Assembly (NCBI RefSeq): GCF_016411865.1
Contig: NZ_JAEKJA010000003.1
Coordinates: 496,001-560,000 of the forward strand
Direction of reading: 5' to 3'
Source of the DNA: Acuticoccus mangrovi
Lineage (GTDB): Bacteria; Pseudomonadota; Alphaproteobacteria; Rhizobiales; Amorphaceae
DNA length: 64,000 bases
Positions 27,683-36,244 of this stretch are shown one piece after another. Positions within the stretch are counted from its first letter, which is position 1. Each line of letters starts with the position of its first letter. A program made the translations under genes and the position numbers. Below the pieces are notes generated by a model that saw only the letters and a program-made list of their open reading frames with translations, was not told the origin of the DNA and ran no database searches.

Positions 27683-29631
27683 ACGCGAGCGCCTTGCGGC
27701 GGCGATTGGGATGCGCGGTTAAGACCTGAGAGGTCGTCGACGAGCTCCTGCAGCTCGCCGACCGCGCTTGCGAAGGCGCGGTCGATTTCCTGCACGTGGT
27801 GAGCAAGATCGCGTTGTTGCGCCGCAATGACCTCTTGGAACGCCGTGAAGGCGGCCGCAAACCGGTCGTCAAGATTGTCGTAGCGGGCCACGTGCTGAGA
27901 CAGCGCCTCTTGCGCGGCTTTGAGTGTCTCGGCGATCCGGTCCGCCGTCTTGCTCGTGTCGGCCGCGACGCTTTCGGAACGGCCGGCGAGTTGCTCCGCG
28001 GTGGTCTTCAGAGTCTCGATGGCCGCGCTCACGACACTGCCGGAGCGATCGAGCTGATCCGCTAGGGTGAGAGACCGGGCGGCGATCGTCTCCTGGCGCT
28101 CCGTAGCCGTCTCGGCGGCCCGCGTCGCGTCGATAACGAGGCCGGCAATGGAACGATGCGCCGACCTACTTTCACTCAGGCTCTCGCTGAAGCGCTCTGC
28201 CGCGTCGACCATCGTTTGCGTCTGCGCCGCTATCGCAGTCGCCGCGCGGCCGATCGCCTCCCCTGCGGCCTCGACTGGCGCAACGGCTGCAGATAGGCGG
28301 ACTGCCGCAGCCTCGCTTTCACGCGCCAGACCGGCGCCCGCCTTCGTCGCCGCCTCCTCAAAACCGATGCCTGCTGCGCCAAAGCGGTCCGTCATGGTTT
28401 CGAGTGCCTGATCGGCCCCGCGTGTCACGGCGCCGCCGGCAGCTTCAATTGTTCGAGCGGCGTCGCCGAGCGCATTCAGGATCGGCGCCAAACTCGCCTC
28501 GATCTGCGCGCTGGCCTCCTCCGCACCTTTGTCGGCCACCTGGCCAAATCGTCCGGCAAGTGCGCTCGTCGCAGTGTCCATCGCGCCGACGGCGGAACTA
28601 AGCTGATTCGGCAAGGCCGTGAGCTCGAAGCGCACCGTCTTCAGCGTGCCATCGAGCTGTGACAGCGTGTCGGCGAGCGCGGTCTCGAAGCGATCACCAA
28701 GGGTCGATGCGATGCTCGTCCCCGTCTGATCGGCAATGCGATCGAGTTTGGCCGCAACCGCCTCCATCGTAGCTCCGAGGGTGGCATTGAGCGGCGAAAC
28801 CTTCTCCGCGACTTGATTGCCGATTTGCAGGGCAATATCGGCGGCAAGGTCGCGCATCTGGTCGTTCTGCTCCTTGATGACGCGGAGCTGCTCGACCCGT
28901 GAGAGTGCCGTCTCATCGTACTGAAGGCGATCTTCGAGCGCGTGGTTCAGGCTTTGCATCTGGCCGACAAGACTTGCGAAGAGACGTCGTTGGAGGAGGC
29001 CGAGCACGATGGAGCACGCCAACGCGGTCGCCGAAGCGTAGAATTTCGCGCCCGCAGTGCCGAGAAGCGTCCCAAGGACGTCCCGCATACCCGTCGGTGT
29101 CATTGCTTCGTCGAGGTTGCCGGCCGCGACGGTCAGAGCCGCAATGAGCCCAACGAAGGTGAGAACGAGCCCCAAGCCGACAATGACGCCCGGAAAAGAG
29201 CGTACGAATTCGCCCCCCATTCCGGTCGCGCGAAGTGAGATGAAATCTTGGGGGCGGCGCACATTGCGAATGTTGCTGGAGCCGAGCGCGTCGGTGTTGC
29301 TGGCATCCGGCTTAATGAGCGTTTCTTCAAACTCGGCCCATGCCGGTCCAATCCGCCCTAGGCGGGCAAGTGCGCTGTTGATCTCATCAAATTCACTAGC
29401 AAATGCTCGGCGGCGCGCGTGAACGTCTGATCCAAACGCATGCTCGACGACCCGTCGTGCACGCCAGATTTCGAGGCGAGCCGAGATGTACCAGTCAAGG
29501 GTGTAAACACAGACGATCGCAGCGAAGAGTAAGACACCAACCGCCAGCGCACCACCAATCCCCGGACGAGTGAAGATGAGCACTAGACCGTGCAGCAGTT
29601 GTTCGACGAGGAGGCCAACCTTCAACATCAC
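27679..29631 (-). CDS. zorA: Zorya protein ZorA, MotA/ExbB-like channel with a long cytoplasmic tail
   Basis: A 650-residue protein. Helix 1 (IGGALAVGVLLFAAIVCVYT) is followed by a cytoplasmic loop, then helices 2 and 3 (FPGVIVGLGLVLTFVGLIAA and a later ASATALACSIVLGL), the MotA/TolQ/ExbB pattern. From about residue 225 to the end the sequence is Ala/Glu/Thr-rich and low in Pro, fitting the very long helical tail by which ZorA is thought to signal into the cytoplasm. The start is GTG at 29631 or ATG at 29628. It is the first of four coupled zor genes and begins 10 bases after the stop of a small upstream frame. Confidence 0.9.
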   Translation of the reverse strand: MMLKVGLLVEQLLHGLVLIFTRPGIGGALAVGVLLFAAIVCVYTLDWYISARLEIWRARRVVEHAFGSDVHARRRAFASEFDEINSALARLGRIGPAWAEFEETLIKPDASNTDALGSSNIRNVRRPQDFISLRATGMGGEFVRSFPGVIVGLGLVLTFVGLIAALTVAAGNLDEAMTPTGMRDVLGTLLGTAGAKFYASATALACSIVLGLLQRRLFASLVGQMQSLNHALEDRLQYDETALSRVEQLRVIKEQNDQMRDLAADIALQIGNQVAEKVSPLNATLGATMEAVAAKLDRIADQTGTSIASTLGDRFETALADTLSQLDGTLKTVRFELTALPNQLSSAVGAMDTATSALAGRFGQVADKGAEEASAQIEASLAPILNALGDAARTIEAAGGAVTRGADQALETMTDRFGAAGIGFEEAATKAGAGLARESEAAAVRLSAAVAPVEAAGEAIGRAATAIAAQTQTMVDAAERFSESLSESRSAHRSIAGLVIDATRAAETATERQETIAARSLTLADQLDRSGSVVSAAIETLKTTAEQLAGRSESVAADTSKTADRIAETLKAAQEALSQHVARYDNLDDRFAAAFTAFQEVIAAQQRDLAHHVQEIDRAFASAVGELQELVDDLSGLNRASQSPPQGARV

Positions 29632-29641
29632 TGAAGGACCG

Positions 29642-30151
29642 TCAAATAACGTCGATAGTCAGTGCGTTAGCCAACCACCCATGCACTGTGCTGACGATTG
29701 ATGCACTAGGCTCGATGCGAACCATGCTAAAACGCCTCGAAATCGCAGATCTACTTTTTAGAGTAGTTATGATTGATACAAAAAATTCGCCACTGGGAAC
29801 CGTGGCATGTCTTTCGCTCCAAGGCAAATACGTGATCGCCTTGCTGTAAAGGCTGCTGGGCCCAAGACGCACCCCCGCGACCACATACCGACTGGGTGTG
29901 GATGTCAGCCAATCTCGGCAGAGCGCCTCAAGCCTTGAGCGAGCGGATCGGCGGCAAAGGACCCACTCACACGTCATAAACTGAAGGAGCGTCGCAATAG
30001 ATGCATTGATAGTGGCGGCGCGGCCGTCAAGGCAAGCAACCAGCCGGAGCCAAAGCTTCGGAGCCCATCGCTTTTCAGTAGACGATGGAAGTAACTCAGA
30101 AACGAGTGCACGAGGAAGCGGCACAAAATTCATCTCACGCGCTGGCACCAC
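29642..30151 (-). CDS. Hypothetical protein upstream of zorA
   Basis: A 169-residue open frame starting at GTG 30151 (or ATG 30133) and ending ten bases before zorA in the same direction, so it could be the first gene of the Zorya operon. It is basic, rich in Ser, Arg and Leu, with no signal peptide, membrane helix or motif that I recognise. Its codons are less GC-biased than the core genome, as are those of zorA. It may instead be untranslated leader, because the ribosome site is poor. If it is real, an accessory role in the defence locus is a guess. Confidence 0.4.
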   Translation of the reverse strand: MVPAREMNFVPLPRALVSELLPSSTEKRWAPKLWLRLVACLDGRAATINASIATLLQFMTCEWVLCRRSARSRLEALCRDWLTSTPSRYVVAGVRLGPSSLYSKAITYLPWSERHATVPSGEFFVSIITTLKSRSAISRRFSMVRIEPSASIVSTVHGWLANALTIDVI

Positions 30152-30232
30152 TCGCTCACTTAAGTCGCGAAAGTTGGCTCGTGGCAGCGGGCTGCCTCCT
30201 GTCCACCCATGCGCGACCCGACCTCACTTGAC

Positions 30233-30256
30233 GATGTAAAACGCTCGTTTTACATC
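30233..30256. promoter_or_regulatory. Operator dyad of the adjacent TetR-family regulator
   Basis: A perfect inverted repeat of GATGTAAAACG and its complement separated by CT (24 bp). It ends one base before the first possible GTG of the TetR gene at 30258, so a bound repressor would cover the promoter or the start. Size and symmetry fit TetR operators. This suggests autoregulation of the TetR/quinone-reductase pair. Confidence 0.75.
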
Positions 30257-30257
30257 G

Positions 30258-30803
30258 GTGGGTGTGGACATCAAGACTCACATTATCTCGCGGGCTGAGC
30301 CCGTCTTCGACGAGAATGGATTCGCGGCGACCGGGATGGACCGACTCACGCAAGCCGCGCAGGTTTCCAGCAGGACGCTCTACAAGCATCTCGGCGGAAA
30401 GACCGAGCTCATCTGTGCGGTGCTCGACGCGCGTCGGCAGCGGTTCTTCGACCAGCTCGACGTCGACAGTGTCGATGCTCTTTTCGCGGCACTCGAAACG
30501 TGGGCGCGAACGGAGGGGGCACGCGGATGCTTCTTTCTGCGGGCTCAGGGCGAAATGGGCGGCAGGGAACCGGCCGTGGCCGCTCAGGTCTCGAACTATC
30601 GCCGGGAGCTCCACGAACGGATCGCGCGCGTGCTCGCGAACGACCTCGGAGAGGCGGCCGACGGCGATCTCCTCGACCAGATCCTCGTCCTCTTCGAGGG
30701 CGCGACATCGATGGCGAGCTACCGCGGACCGGCGGCGTTCGCCGCAGCCCGATCGGCGGCCGCGCGCCTCCTCAACCGCACGACCGGACACGCCAACCAA
30801 TGA
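30258..30803 (+). CDS. TetR/AcrR-family transcriptional regulator
   Basis: A 181-residue regulator. Residues about 5-50 form the TetR helix-turn-helix (AEPVFDENGFAATGMD, then SSRTLYKHLGGKTEL). The C-terminal domain resembles the AcrR type that senses small hydrophobic ligands. The start is GTG 30258 or GTG 30264; both lie against the operator dyad, and an in-frame TAA at 30237 prevents an earlier start. The quinone reductase gene follows 10 bp downstream, so the two form an operon. It marks the end of the low-GC island. Confidence 0.88.
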   Translation: MGVDIKTHIISRAEPVFDENGFAATGMDRLTQAAQVSSRTLYKHLGGKTELICAVLDARRQRFFDQLDVDSVDALFAALETWARTEGARGCFFLRAQGEMGGREPAVAAQVSNYRRELHERIARVLANDLGEAADGDLLDQILVLFEGATSMASYRGPAAFAAARSAAARLLNRTTGHANQ

Positions 30804-30813
30804 GGCCGACCCC

Positions 30814-31482
30814 ATGCACCTCATGACTGTCTTTGCCCATCCCTATACCGACAAGTATCCAGCTGCCGTCCTGACGCGCTTTGTCGAACCGTTCCGGACG
30901 GCGTCTTATTCTGTCGATATCCTCGACCTTCACGCCGAACACTTCGATCCACGGTTCACCACCGACGATCATGCGCATTTCTGGGGCGGACCCGTTCCGG
31001 CGGACATCGCCGAGATGCATCGACGGATCGAACGAGCCGACAAGCTCGCCTTCGTCTTTCCGGTCTACTGGTGGGGAATGCCCGCCATCATGAAGGGGTG
31101 GATCGAGCGGGTCTTCACACCCGGCTGGGCTTACCAATACGGCAAGGGCGTCGAAGATCGGGGAAAGGCGCCGCTGTCGTCGCTGCTTGGGAACGTGCCC
31201 ACCGTGCTGATCGGAATCGGAGGGTCAACCCAGGCGACATACGACAAATACGGCTACGCCGACGCGATGCGGACGCAGATCGATGTCGGCACTTTCGCGT
31301 ATTGTGGCATCACGGACGTGGAGAGCCACCTCATTTTCAACGTGGAAGGCGAACACAACGCGCCCAACCGCCGCCAGGGGCTGACGATGGTCGAGGGGAT
31401 CGCTCACACCTTCATGTCGCCCGAACGGGCCGTGCGCAACGCGAAGCAAGACCATCTGCGAGCGAGAGGCTTCGCCGCCTGA
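30814..31482 (+). CDS. Flavodoxin-fold NAD(P)H dehydrogenase (quinone)
   Basis: A 222-residue protein of the NQO1/MdaB/KefF fold. The N-terminal MTVFAHPYTDKYPAAV is the FMN/FAD phosphate loop (AHP type). FVFPVYWWGMPAIMKGWIER and VFTPGWAYQY are the family's conserved flavin and substrate segments. It probably makes two-electron reductions of quinones or nitroaromatics. It is co-transcribed with the TetR gene upstream, a common arrangement for electrophile- or quinone-responsive reductases. Confidence 0.88.
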   Translation: MHLMTVFAHPYTDKYPAAVLTRFVEPFRTASYSVDILDLHAEHFDPRFTTDDHAHFWGGPVPADIAEMHRRIERADKLAFVFPVYWWGMPAIMKGWIERVFTPGWAYQYGKGVEDRGKAPLSSLLGNVPTVLIGIGGSTQATYDKYGYADAMRTQIDVGTFAYCGITDVESHLIFNVEGEHNAPNRRQGLTMVEGIAHTFMSPERAVRNAKQDHLRARGFAA

Positions 31483-31621
31483 TCCCGCCCCGCAGGGCGG
31501 TTGTCGCGGCGGGACATGGCGGGGCCGGAGACCCTGCGCCATCGGACCAACGTCGCCCCCTGACGGAGAGCGCGAGAGGCGGGCCCACGGCAGGGCCCGC
31601 CTCCGACGTCCACCCGAGGGC

Positions 31622-32377
31622 TCAGGCGGGGTTCATCGCCGCGAAGATCGCCTCATATTGGCCGTCCCGCTCCGCCCATCTTCTGGGGAAGTCTCGTTCG
31701 AGCAGCACCTCGCCGCGGGGGTGGTTCCCCGCCTCCAACAATCGCATCACCTCGGCGACGTAGTCGGCGAGCGGCATCGCCCGGGGATCGGACGCCTGCT
31801 GCGCGCCGGTCAGCGCGGTCTGCACATAGGGGGGCGAAAGCTCCAGCACCTCGACCGGGCCGTTGCGCAACTGATGGCGCAGCGACGTCAGCCAGGAGTG
31901 CAGGAACGCCTTGCTCGCGCAATAGGTCGGGAAGTCCGCGCGCGGCACGAAGGCGAGCGCAGAACTCGTCGCCATGATGGTCGCGCGCGGCTGCCGCTTC
32001 AGGATCGGCAGGAAGGCGGCTGTCGTGCGCAGCACTCCGAGGATGTTCGTCTCGACGACCGCTTCGGCGTCGGAGATGTCCCAGTTCTCCGCGGTCATGT
32101 CCTCCGGCCTCGAGACGCCGGCGTTGGCGACAAGCACGTTGAGATCGGGAAATGCCGCGTGAACCGTCTGCGCGGCGTGCGCCAGAGCCGTGCGGTCGGT
32201 CACGTCGACCTTCATCCCGACCAGTCCGGGACGCTCCGCCGTCATGGTGTCGAGCAGGTCTTGCCGACGCCCCGCAACGACGACGCGATTGCCGCGGTCG
32301 TGGAACGTTTCCGCCAGCGCGCGGCCGATGCCGCTCGTCCCGCCGGTGACGAACATCGTATTGCCAGTCATCTTCAT
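31622..32377 (-). CDS. Short-chain dehydrogenase/reductase (DltE-like)
   Basis: A 251-residue classical SDR. It has the NAD(P)-binding loop TGGTSGIGRALAE, NAGVS, a catalytic Ser in ATSSAL and the YCASK active-site pair. The spacing and C-terminal region match the DltE-like oxidoreductase subgroup. The substrate is unknown. It is convergent with the quinone-reductase gene, and its upstream 350 bp have no gene. Confidence 0.88.
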   Translation of the reverse strand: MKMTGNTMFVTGGTSGIGRALAETFHDRGNRVVVAGRRQDLLDTMTAERPGLVGMKVDVTDRTALAHAAQTVHAAFPDLNVLVANAGVSRPEDMTAENWDISDAEAVVETNILGVLRTTAAFLPILKRQPRATIMATSSALAFVPRADFPTYCASKAFLHSWLTSLRHQLRNGPVEVLELSPPYVQTALTGAQQASDPRAMPLADYVAEVMRLLEAGNHPRGEVLLERDFPRRWAERDGQYEAIFAAMNPA

Positions 32378-32727
32378 GAATTGTGCGGCTCCCTCAGGCC
32401 TTTGTCACGGGAAGGCCACGGCAACCGGATGACCCCACCGAGCGCCCGCCGGCAAGCGCCGCGATCGTCGCGACGATGCGGGCCCGTCGGACCGTGCGGT
32501 ATCGACCGACATGCGGCGGCTGGGCAGAGGTGTGAAGGCATACCGTGGCACCGTTAGGCCGAGATCTCCCTGCTGGGGTCCTCTCGACATAGGATGCGTT
32601 GGATGACGGTAACGCCTACGGCAGCGCGATGCGTGCGACTGCACTCAACCGGCTATCCGAGCCGGCCGCGATCGTCAAGGCGGGCACCCTCCCCCCTCGC
32701 GCGGCGAGGGCGCTCGCCGACGAGACG
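32378..32727. other. Intergenic stretch with no supported gene
   Basis: About 350 bp between the SDR start and the end of a TetR gene. GC-rich; short open frames on both strands have no ribosome site or family motif. A small palindrome (GATCGTCGCGACGAT) lies at about 32463-32477. The promoter of the SDR gene should be in the right part. Confidence 0.4.
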
Positions 32728-33390
32728 TCACTCACCCGAGGCGCTCTCGACGGGATCGGCGCCATGCTTCAGTCCATTCAGATAGGCGCACAGCATGTCG
32801 GACATCGCGTCCGCGTAAGCGCCGATCTCGGCGTCGGCTCTGGGTGTCTCGGAAAACTCCTTCGCCACGGCGGTCATCGTCGTAAGGACCAGATCGCCGG
32901 CGAGTTGCCGCGTCGCATCGGGAGCATCCGGGAGGACCTCACGCATGAACCTTGCGGCGATGCGATCGCCTTCGGCATCGATTTCCCGCGCCTCGGGAGC
33001 GTCTCGGTAGAGCGGCGCGGCGTCGTTCAAGGCCACGCGAAGCGCCGCCTCTTCGACCTCCGAGCGGACGAAGCGATGGACGAGGGTTCGCAGCCGGTCG
33101 AGCGGCGGGGACGTGGTGTCACCGAGGATGGCATCACACTGTGCGCTCGTCTGCCGCCATTCGTCGCTTTGCAGCCGGAACAGGATCGCCGCCTTGTTCG
33201 GAAAATACTGGTAGAGCGAGCCGACGCTGACGCCTGCCTTCTCGGCAACGCGAGCGGTCGTGAAACGCCGCGCGCCCTCCTGCGCCAAAACCTGAGCCGC
33301 CGCCTCCAGTATCGCTGCGACGAGCTCGGTCGAGCGGGCCTGTTTGGGCTGCTTTCGTGAGGAAATCTGGGGCGCTGATTGATCGGTCAT
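32728..33390 (-). CDS. TetR-family transcriptional regulator
   Basis: A 220-residue regulator. Helix-turn-helix residues about 20-70 read ILEAAAQVLAQEGARRFTTA and VSVGSLYQYFPNKAAI, a strong TetR match. The C-terminal part (FVRSEVEEAALRVALND, then a YADAMSDML helix) fits a TetR ligand domain. It is divergent from the O-methyltransferase gene over a 93-bp AT-richer spacer, so that gene is the likely target. Confidence 0.88.
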   Translation of the reverse strand: MTDQSAPQISSRKQPKQARSTELVAAILEAAAQVLAQEGARRFTTARVAEKAGVSVGSLYQYFPNKAAILFRLQSDEWRQTSAQCDAILGDTTSPPLDRLRTLVHRFVRSEVEEAALRVALNDAAPLYRDAPEAREIDAEGDRIAARFMREVLPDAPDATRQLAGDLVLTTMTAVAKEFSETPRADAEIGAYADAMSDMLCAYLNGLKHGADPVESASGE

Positions 33391-33483
33391 CGGGCTCTCG
33401 GGAACGCGAATAGAAAATGCGACGAAACAATCGTATTTCTACGAGGAAACTAAAACAACCCTCTATTTCAATAGGATCTCTCG
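33391..33483. promoter_or_regulatory. Divergent promoter region of a TetR/O-methyltransferase pair
   Basis: A 93-bp spacer clearly richer in A+T than its flanks. It contains the small dyads CGTATTTCTACG (33432-33443) and CTATTTCAATAG (33463-33474). Either may be the regulator's binding site, although both are short. AGGA ahead of the methyltransferase ATG can serve as its ribosome site. Confidence 0.45.
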
Positions 33484-34140
33484 ATGACCACTCTCGACGC
33501 TGCACCTGTTGCGCCTCTGTTGGACCGGCTGTTCGCGGAGGCCGACGCCGCGAGAAGCCCGACCATGACCGCACTCTCCCGTGACGAGTGGGAGCGGCTG
33601 ATGCACAGCAAGACCGAATATCTTCATCTTTATGAGCTGATGAAGGATCTCTGGCTGCCGGTTTCGCGGGAGACCGGAGTGCTTCTCTACATGCTGGCGC
33701 GCAGCACGAGCGCGCGCAGTGTCGTCGAATACGGCACGTCCTTCGGCATTTCGACGCTGCATCTGGCGGCGGCCCTGCGCGACAACGGCGGCGGGCACCT
33801 GATCACCAGCGAGTTCGAGCCCTCCAAGGTGGCGCGCGCACGTCAGCATCTAACGGAGGGCGGGCTGGTCAATCTGGTCGAGATCCGCGAGGGCGATGCC
33901 CTCAAGACGCTGAGCGTCGATCTGCCCGACGGCATCGACCTCCTGCTGCTTGACGGGGCCAAGGCGCTCTATCCCGAAATCCTGGGCTTGGTCGAAGGCC
34001 ACCTCAGACCCGGCGCGCTCGTCGTCGCGGACAATGCCGATTTCTGCCCGGAATATCTGGAGCGCGTGCGTGCGCCGGACAGCGGCTACATGTCCATACC
34101 GTTCGCCGAGGATATCGAGCTCTCGATGCGGCTGGGCTGA
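33484..34140 (+). CDS. Class I SAM-dependent O-methyltransferase
   Basis: A 218-residue protein resembling catechol/caffeoyl-CoA-type O-methyltransferases. SAM-binding motif I is VVEYGTSFGISTLHLAA, the acidic loop is ITSEFEPSKVARA, and IDLLLLDGAKALYPE supplies the metal/SAM Asp. The small acceptor is unknown. It is probably controlled by the divergent TetR regulator. Confidence 0.82.
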   Translation: MTTLDAAPVAPLLDRLFAEADAARSPTMTALSRDEWERLMHSKTEYLHLYELMKDLWLPVSRETGVLLYMLARSTSARSVVEYGTSFGISTLHLAAALRDNGGGHLITSEFEPSKVARARQHLTEGGLVNLVEIREGDALKTLSVDLPDGIDLLLLDGAKALYPEILGLVEGHLRPGALVVADNADFCPEYLERVRAPDSGYMSIPFAEDIELSMRLG

Positions 34141-34338
34141 GCCACGGCCCATCCTCGCCACTCCCCTCTCGACGCCGCCACCGACACCGGACCGAACGGG
34201 CGACCCCGCCCATGAAACCCGCGGCGGCAGTGGCCTGCCGCCGTTCCGGGAGAGCCTGCCGGCCCGGTGGCTCGAGGTTTTCGCGCCCGGGGCCGTCAAG
34301 GACGCGCCGCCTCGGAGGGGTACGGGCGCTGGGCGCGG

Positions 34339-35172
34339 CTAGGCCGGGTCGAAGTCGGTCGCGATGCCGACCGAGCGCCAGGCCTCGACATCGGCGCCCA
34401 AGCTGGCAAGCTTCGCATCGGCCGCTTGAAACGCGCGCGCGCCGAGCGGCAGACGGAGCGGCGGCGACTCGGCGTCCAGCGCTTGCATCAGCACTGCGAT
34501 GGCCTTGGCGGGGTCGCCCGCCTGCCGGCCGTCATTTGTCTCCCTATACCGCCGGCGACGTCCCGCGGTCTCGGCGTACTCGGGCATTTCGTGCGAGGCG
34601 ACGGTGATCGATCTCCCGAGGAAATCGGTCCGAAACGGTCCCGGCTCCACGAGCATGACCCTGATGCCGAAGGGGGCGAGTTCCTGTGCCAGCGCCTCGG
34701 ACAGCCCTTCGACGGCGAATTTCGTGGCGTTGTAGTAGCCCGATCCGGCGCTACCCGAGATCCCCGCGGTCGACGAGAAATTGACGATCACACCACCCCG
34801 CGCACGCAGCGTCGGCAACGCGGCGCGGGTCGTCTCGATGAGGCCGAAGACATTGGTCTCGAACAGCGGGCGATATTCCTCCGGGGCCCCCTCCTCCAAC
34901 GCGCCGATGAAGCCATAGCCGGCATTGTTGACCAGGATGTCGATCCCGCCGAACCGCTCGTTCGCCAGAGCGAGGGCGGCTCGGGCCGTTTCGGGTCGCG
35001 TCACGTCGAGGACGGCCGGGACGATGCTCTCGGGGTGCGCGGCGACCAGTGGCGCGAGTTTCGACACGTCGCGTGCAGTCGCCACGACGCGGTCGCCACG
35101 GCTCGCCGCCGCCTCGGCCAGAAGTGAGCCGAAGCCGCTCGAACATCCGGTGATCAGCCAGGTCTTGGGCAT
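34339..35172 (-). CDS. Short-chain dehydrogenase/reductase
   Basis: A 277-residue classical SDR: ITGCSSGFGSLLAEAA for cofactor binding, LVNNAGYGF, and the catalytic YYNATK with the preceding Ser in FSSTAG. GPFRTDFLGRS after the active site is seen in many oxidoreductases of this group. It starts one base after the stop of the 3-hydroxyisobutyrate dehydrogenase-like gene, so they form a two-gene operon read away from a divergent TetR regulator. Confidence 0.88.
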   Translation of the reverse strand: MPKTWLITGCSSGFGSLLAEAAASRGDRVVATARDVSKLAPLVAAHPESIVPAVLDVTRPETARAALALANERFGGIDILVNNAGYGFIGALEEGAPEEYRPLFETNVFGLIETTRAALPTLRARGGVIVNFSSTAGISGSAGSGYYNATKFAVEGLSEALAQELAPFGIRVMLVEPGPFRTDFLGRSITVASHEMPEYAETAGRRRRYRETNDGRQAGDPAKAIAVLMQALDAESPPLRLPLGARAFQAADAKLASLGADVEAWRSVGIATDFDPA

Positions 35173-35173
35173 A

Positions 35174-36049
35174 TCACTGGTCCCCTTTCTCTACCGCGCC
35201 TTTGCGCGTCAAACGTGCCATAGCCGACCAGTCCTCTGCACCAAGACCCGCCTCCACCGCCTCACTCATCCGGCCCCGCACCGTCTCCAGCATCGGCGTG
35301 CTCAGCGCCCGCGCCCGGGCCGCATCGGTCGCGAGACGGAGATCCTTGAGCCCGAGCGTCAGCTTGAACCCCGGAGCATGGCGTTCCTCGACGATCTTGC
35401 CGCCGTAGTTCTGGTAAACCCGGCAGCCGAAGAGGGTCTGCGTCAAGAGGGCAGTGAAATCCGCCGGGGCGACCCCATAGGCTTCCGTCAGAGTGATCCC
35501 CTCGGCCAGCGCCTCGATCGCCATGGTGATCATCATGTTGCCCGCGATCTTCGAGATATTTGCCTGCGCCGGATGCTCGCCCATGCGGAAGACCCGCTTG
35601 CCCAGGACCTCCAGCACCGGCCGGACGCGCTCCACGGCCTCAGATGGCCCCGCGGCCATGATGTTCAGCGCCCCCGCTTCCGCCACGTCGGGCGTGCCGA
35701 AGACCGGCGCGGCGACATAGCCGAGCCCCGCCGCTGCATGATCCCTGGCCAATTCCTCCGACAGAGCCGGAGAGATCGTCGCCATCATGACCTGCACCGC
35801 CCCCGGACGCGCCGCGTTCAGTCGCCCGTGGGCCTGCAGGATCTCGCGCACCGCCGCATCGTCGGACAGCATAGTGATGATCGTATCCGCCTGCATCGCC
35901 TCCGTTGGATCGGAGACGAGCGCGACGCCCGGGACGGCCCCTGGCTCCAGACACGAACGGTTCCAGCCACGCACCGCGTGGCCCGCCGCCGCGAGATTGG
36001 CGGCCAGATGCCGCCCCATACTTCCCAGGCCGACTACGCCGATATCCAT
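35174..36049 (-). CDS. 3-Hydroxyisobutyrate dehydrogenase-like NAD(P)-dependent oxidoreductase
   Basis: A 291-residue beta-hydroxyacid dehydrogenase. The cofactor loop is VVGLGSMGRHLAANL, the substrate segment is GLGYVAAPVFGTPDVAEAG, and the catalytic lysine is in ISKIAGNMM (Lys-X3-Asn). The ATG at 36049 is chosen because the frame upstream is Arg/Ser-rich and precedes the conserved glycine loop. It is the first gene of an operon with the SDR. The substrate (short hydroxy acid or imine) cannot be decided. Confidence 0.88.
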   Translation of the reverse strand: MDIGVVGLGSMGRHLAANLAAAGHAVRGWNRSCLEPGAVPGVALVSDPTEAMQADTIITMLSDDAAVREILQAHGRLNAARPGAVQVMMATISPALSEELARDHAAAGLGYVAAPVFGTPDVAEAGALNIMAAGPSEAVERVRPVLEVLGKRVFRMGEHPAQANISKIAGNMMITMAIEALAEGITLTEAYGVAPADFTALLTQTLFGCRVYQNYGGKIVEERHAPGFKLTLGLKDLRLATDAARARALSTPMLETVRGRMSEAVEAGLGAEDWSAMARLTRKGAVEKGDQ

Positions 36050-36155
36050 GTCCGCTTTCCTTCGGGCTGCCGGGGCGTCAGTGCTTGGGGACGTCCGATG
36101 ATCGCTCCGCCGTTCGGGCAACGTCCCGCCCGGCTGGACATCGTCCCTCCCAGAC

Positions 36156-36177
36156 TTATGAAGTGATCATTCCATAA
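36156..36177. promoter_or_regulatory. Probable operator between divergent TetR and oxidoreductase genes
   Basis: An imperfect 22-bp dyad centred on TGATCA with outer arms TTATG and CCATAA. A related half-site, CTCCATAAG, recurs at about 36214-36222. They lie in the 195-bp spacer between the TetR gene and the oxidoreductase operon, where a repressor acting on both would bind. Confidence 0.55.
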
Positions 36178-36244
36178 ATCTCCGACGCTTGTCAACGATT
36201 TCCAGAGTGCCTACTCCATAAGTCGACAAATCGACGAGGCCGGC

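Noticed and set aside
17588-30232. Island attachment sites flanking the tRNA-fMet island
   Set aside because: I found no direct repeat of the tRNA 3' end at the far boundary and no integrase gene, so integration at this tRNA is plausible but not shown.
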